DNA of 5,838 bases. It comes from Endomicrobium sp. (lineage in GTDB: Bacteria > Elusimicrobiota > Endomicrobiia > Endomicrobiales > Endomicrobiaceae). The DNA is taken from the NCBI GenBank assembly GCA_031260765.1, contig JAISKX010000065.1, forward strand, positions 1 through 5,838. The letters run 5' to 3'. The notes under the pieces are model-generated. The model did no database searches. It was not told where the DNA came from and saw only the letters and a program-made list of their open reading frames with translations. Shown one piece after another: positions 5,607-5,838 of this stretch (position 1 is its first letter; each line of letters starts with the position of its first letter). The translations under genes were made by a program, and so were the position numbers.

Positions 5607-5838
5607 TTATATCAATCCATAATCTTTCATTGCTTTTTCTAATTTTGCTTTGTTGGCGTCCGCCATCTCGCACATCGGGAGTCTAAAACCTAAATCGCAC
5701 ATTTTTAATATTGAAGCGGCGGTTTTTACAGGGATAGGATTGGTCTCGCAAAACATTGCTTTTACCAAAGGTAAAAGTTTATAGTTGATTTTTTGCGCCT
5801 CTTTTATATTGCCGCTGTTAAAGGCTTTCACCATAGCA
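5607..5838 (-). CDS. dapA: 4-hydroxy-tetrahydrodipicolinate synthase, C-terminal part (cut by window edge)
   Basis: DapA condenses pyruvate with aspartate semialdehyde, the first committed step of diaminopimelate/lysine synthesis, in the cytoplasm. Only the last 76 residues or so are visible; the family is usually about 290 residues, so the catalytic lysine and the TIM-barrel core lie outside the window. The diagnostic piece is NPIPVK (about 5724-5741), followed by a segment with G-F-R-L-P-M, matching the C-terminal helical domain of DapA proteins. The Met codon at 5832-5834 is internal: the frame stays open upstream (GCT before it) to the window edge. The stop at 5607-5609 lies 14 nt before the dapB start, consistent with an operon. 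The related N-acetylneuraminate lyase family shares the fold, but the NPIPVK motif and the dapB/dapL neighbours favour DapA. Confidence 0.93.
   Translation of the reverse strand, partial: AMVKAFNSGNIKEAQKINYKLLPLVKAMFCETNPIPVKTAASILKMCDLGFRLPMCEMADANKAKLEKAMKDYGLI

Noticed and set aside
5593..5673. Longer dapB start 27 codons upstream
   Set aside because: The extension overlaps the end of dapA and does not resemble a DapB N-terminus. The ATG at 5590-5592 has a strong Shine-Dalgarno sequence and begins directly with the Rossmann strand.

Overview
This window holds the 3' part of a lysine/diaminopimelate gene cluster followed by three further genes. All six genes are on the minus strand, so transcription runs from high to low coordinates: dapA (C-terminal end only, cut by the window edge) - dapB - dapL - a GNAT-family acetyltransferase - a TerC-family membrane protein - a CstA-family transporter. 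No gene is convincing on the plus strand.

The dap genes encode consecutive parts of the aminotransferase (DapL) variant of diaminopimelate synthesis. DapA and DapB build tetrahydrodipicolinate, and DapL converts it directly to LL-diaminopimelate, bypassing the succinylase or acetylase enzymes. dapA and dapB are 14 nt apart. dapB and dapL are separated by a 214-bp block (4601-4814) made of 43-bp pyrimidine-rich repeat units and one inverted unit. dapL and the acetyltransferase gene are separated by a second repeat type (3266-3386): two REP-like hairpins in inverted orientation, forming a perfect 30-bp inverted repeat. Both blocks end right at the ribosome-binding site of the next gene. The acetyltransferase and terC genes abut with no intervening base.

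A probable terminator overlaps the end of terC. A 151-bp gap with a candidate promoter, two small hairpins and a strong ribosome-binding site precedes cstA. After cstA comes a perfect 16-bp-stem terminator (195-233), and then about 190 bp of non-coding sequence with degenerate repeats that seem to share the layout of the 4601-4814 block.

Organism: a Gram-negative-type bacterium of moderate-to-low GC content, using DapL and carrying many intergenic repeats. The translated 'HSARSRR...DFAQND' signature of the inverted repeat occurs in several phyla. Elusimicrobiota (Endomicrobium-like) is a guess from overall impression, not a demonstrated assignment. The coding content is ordinary; the unusual part is the intergenic repeat architecture.
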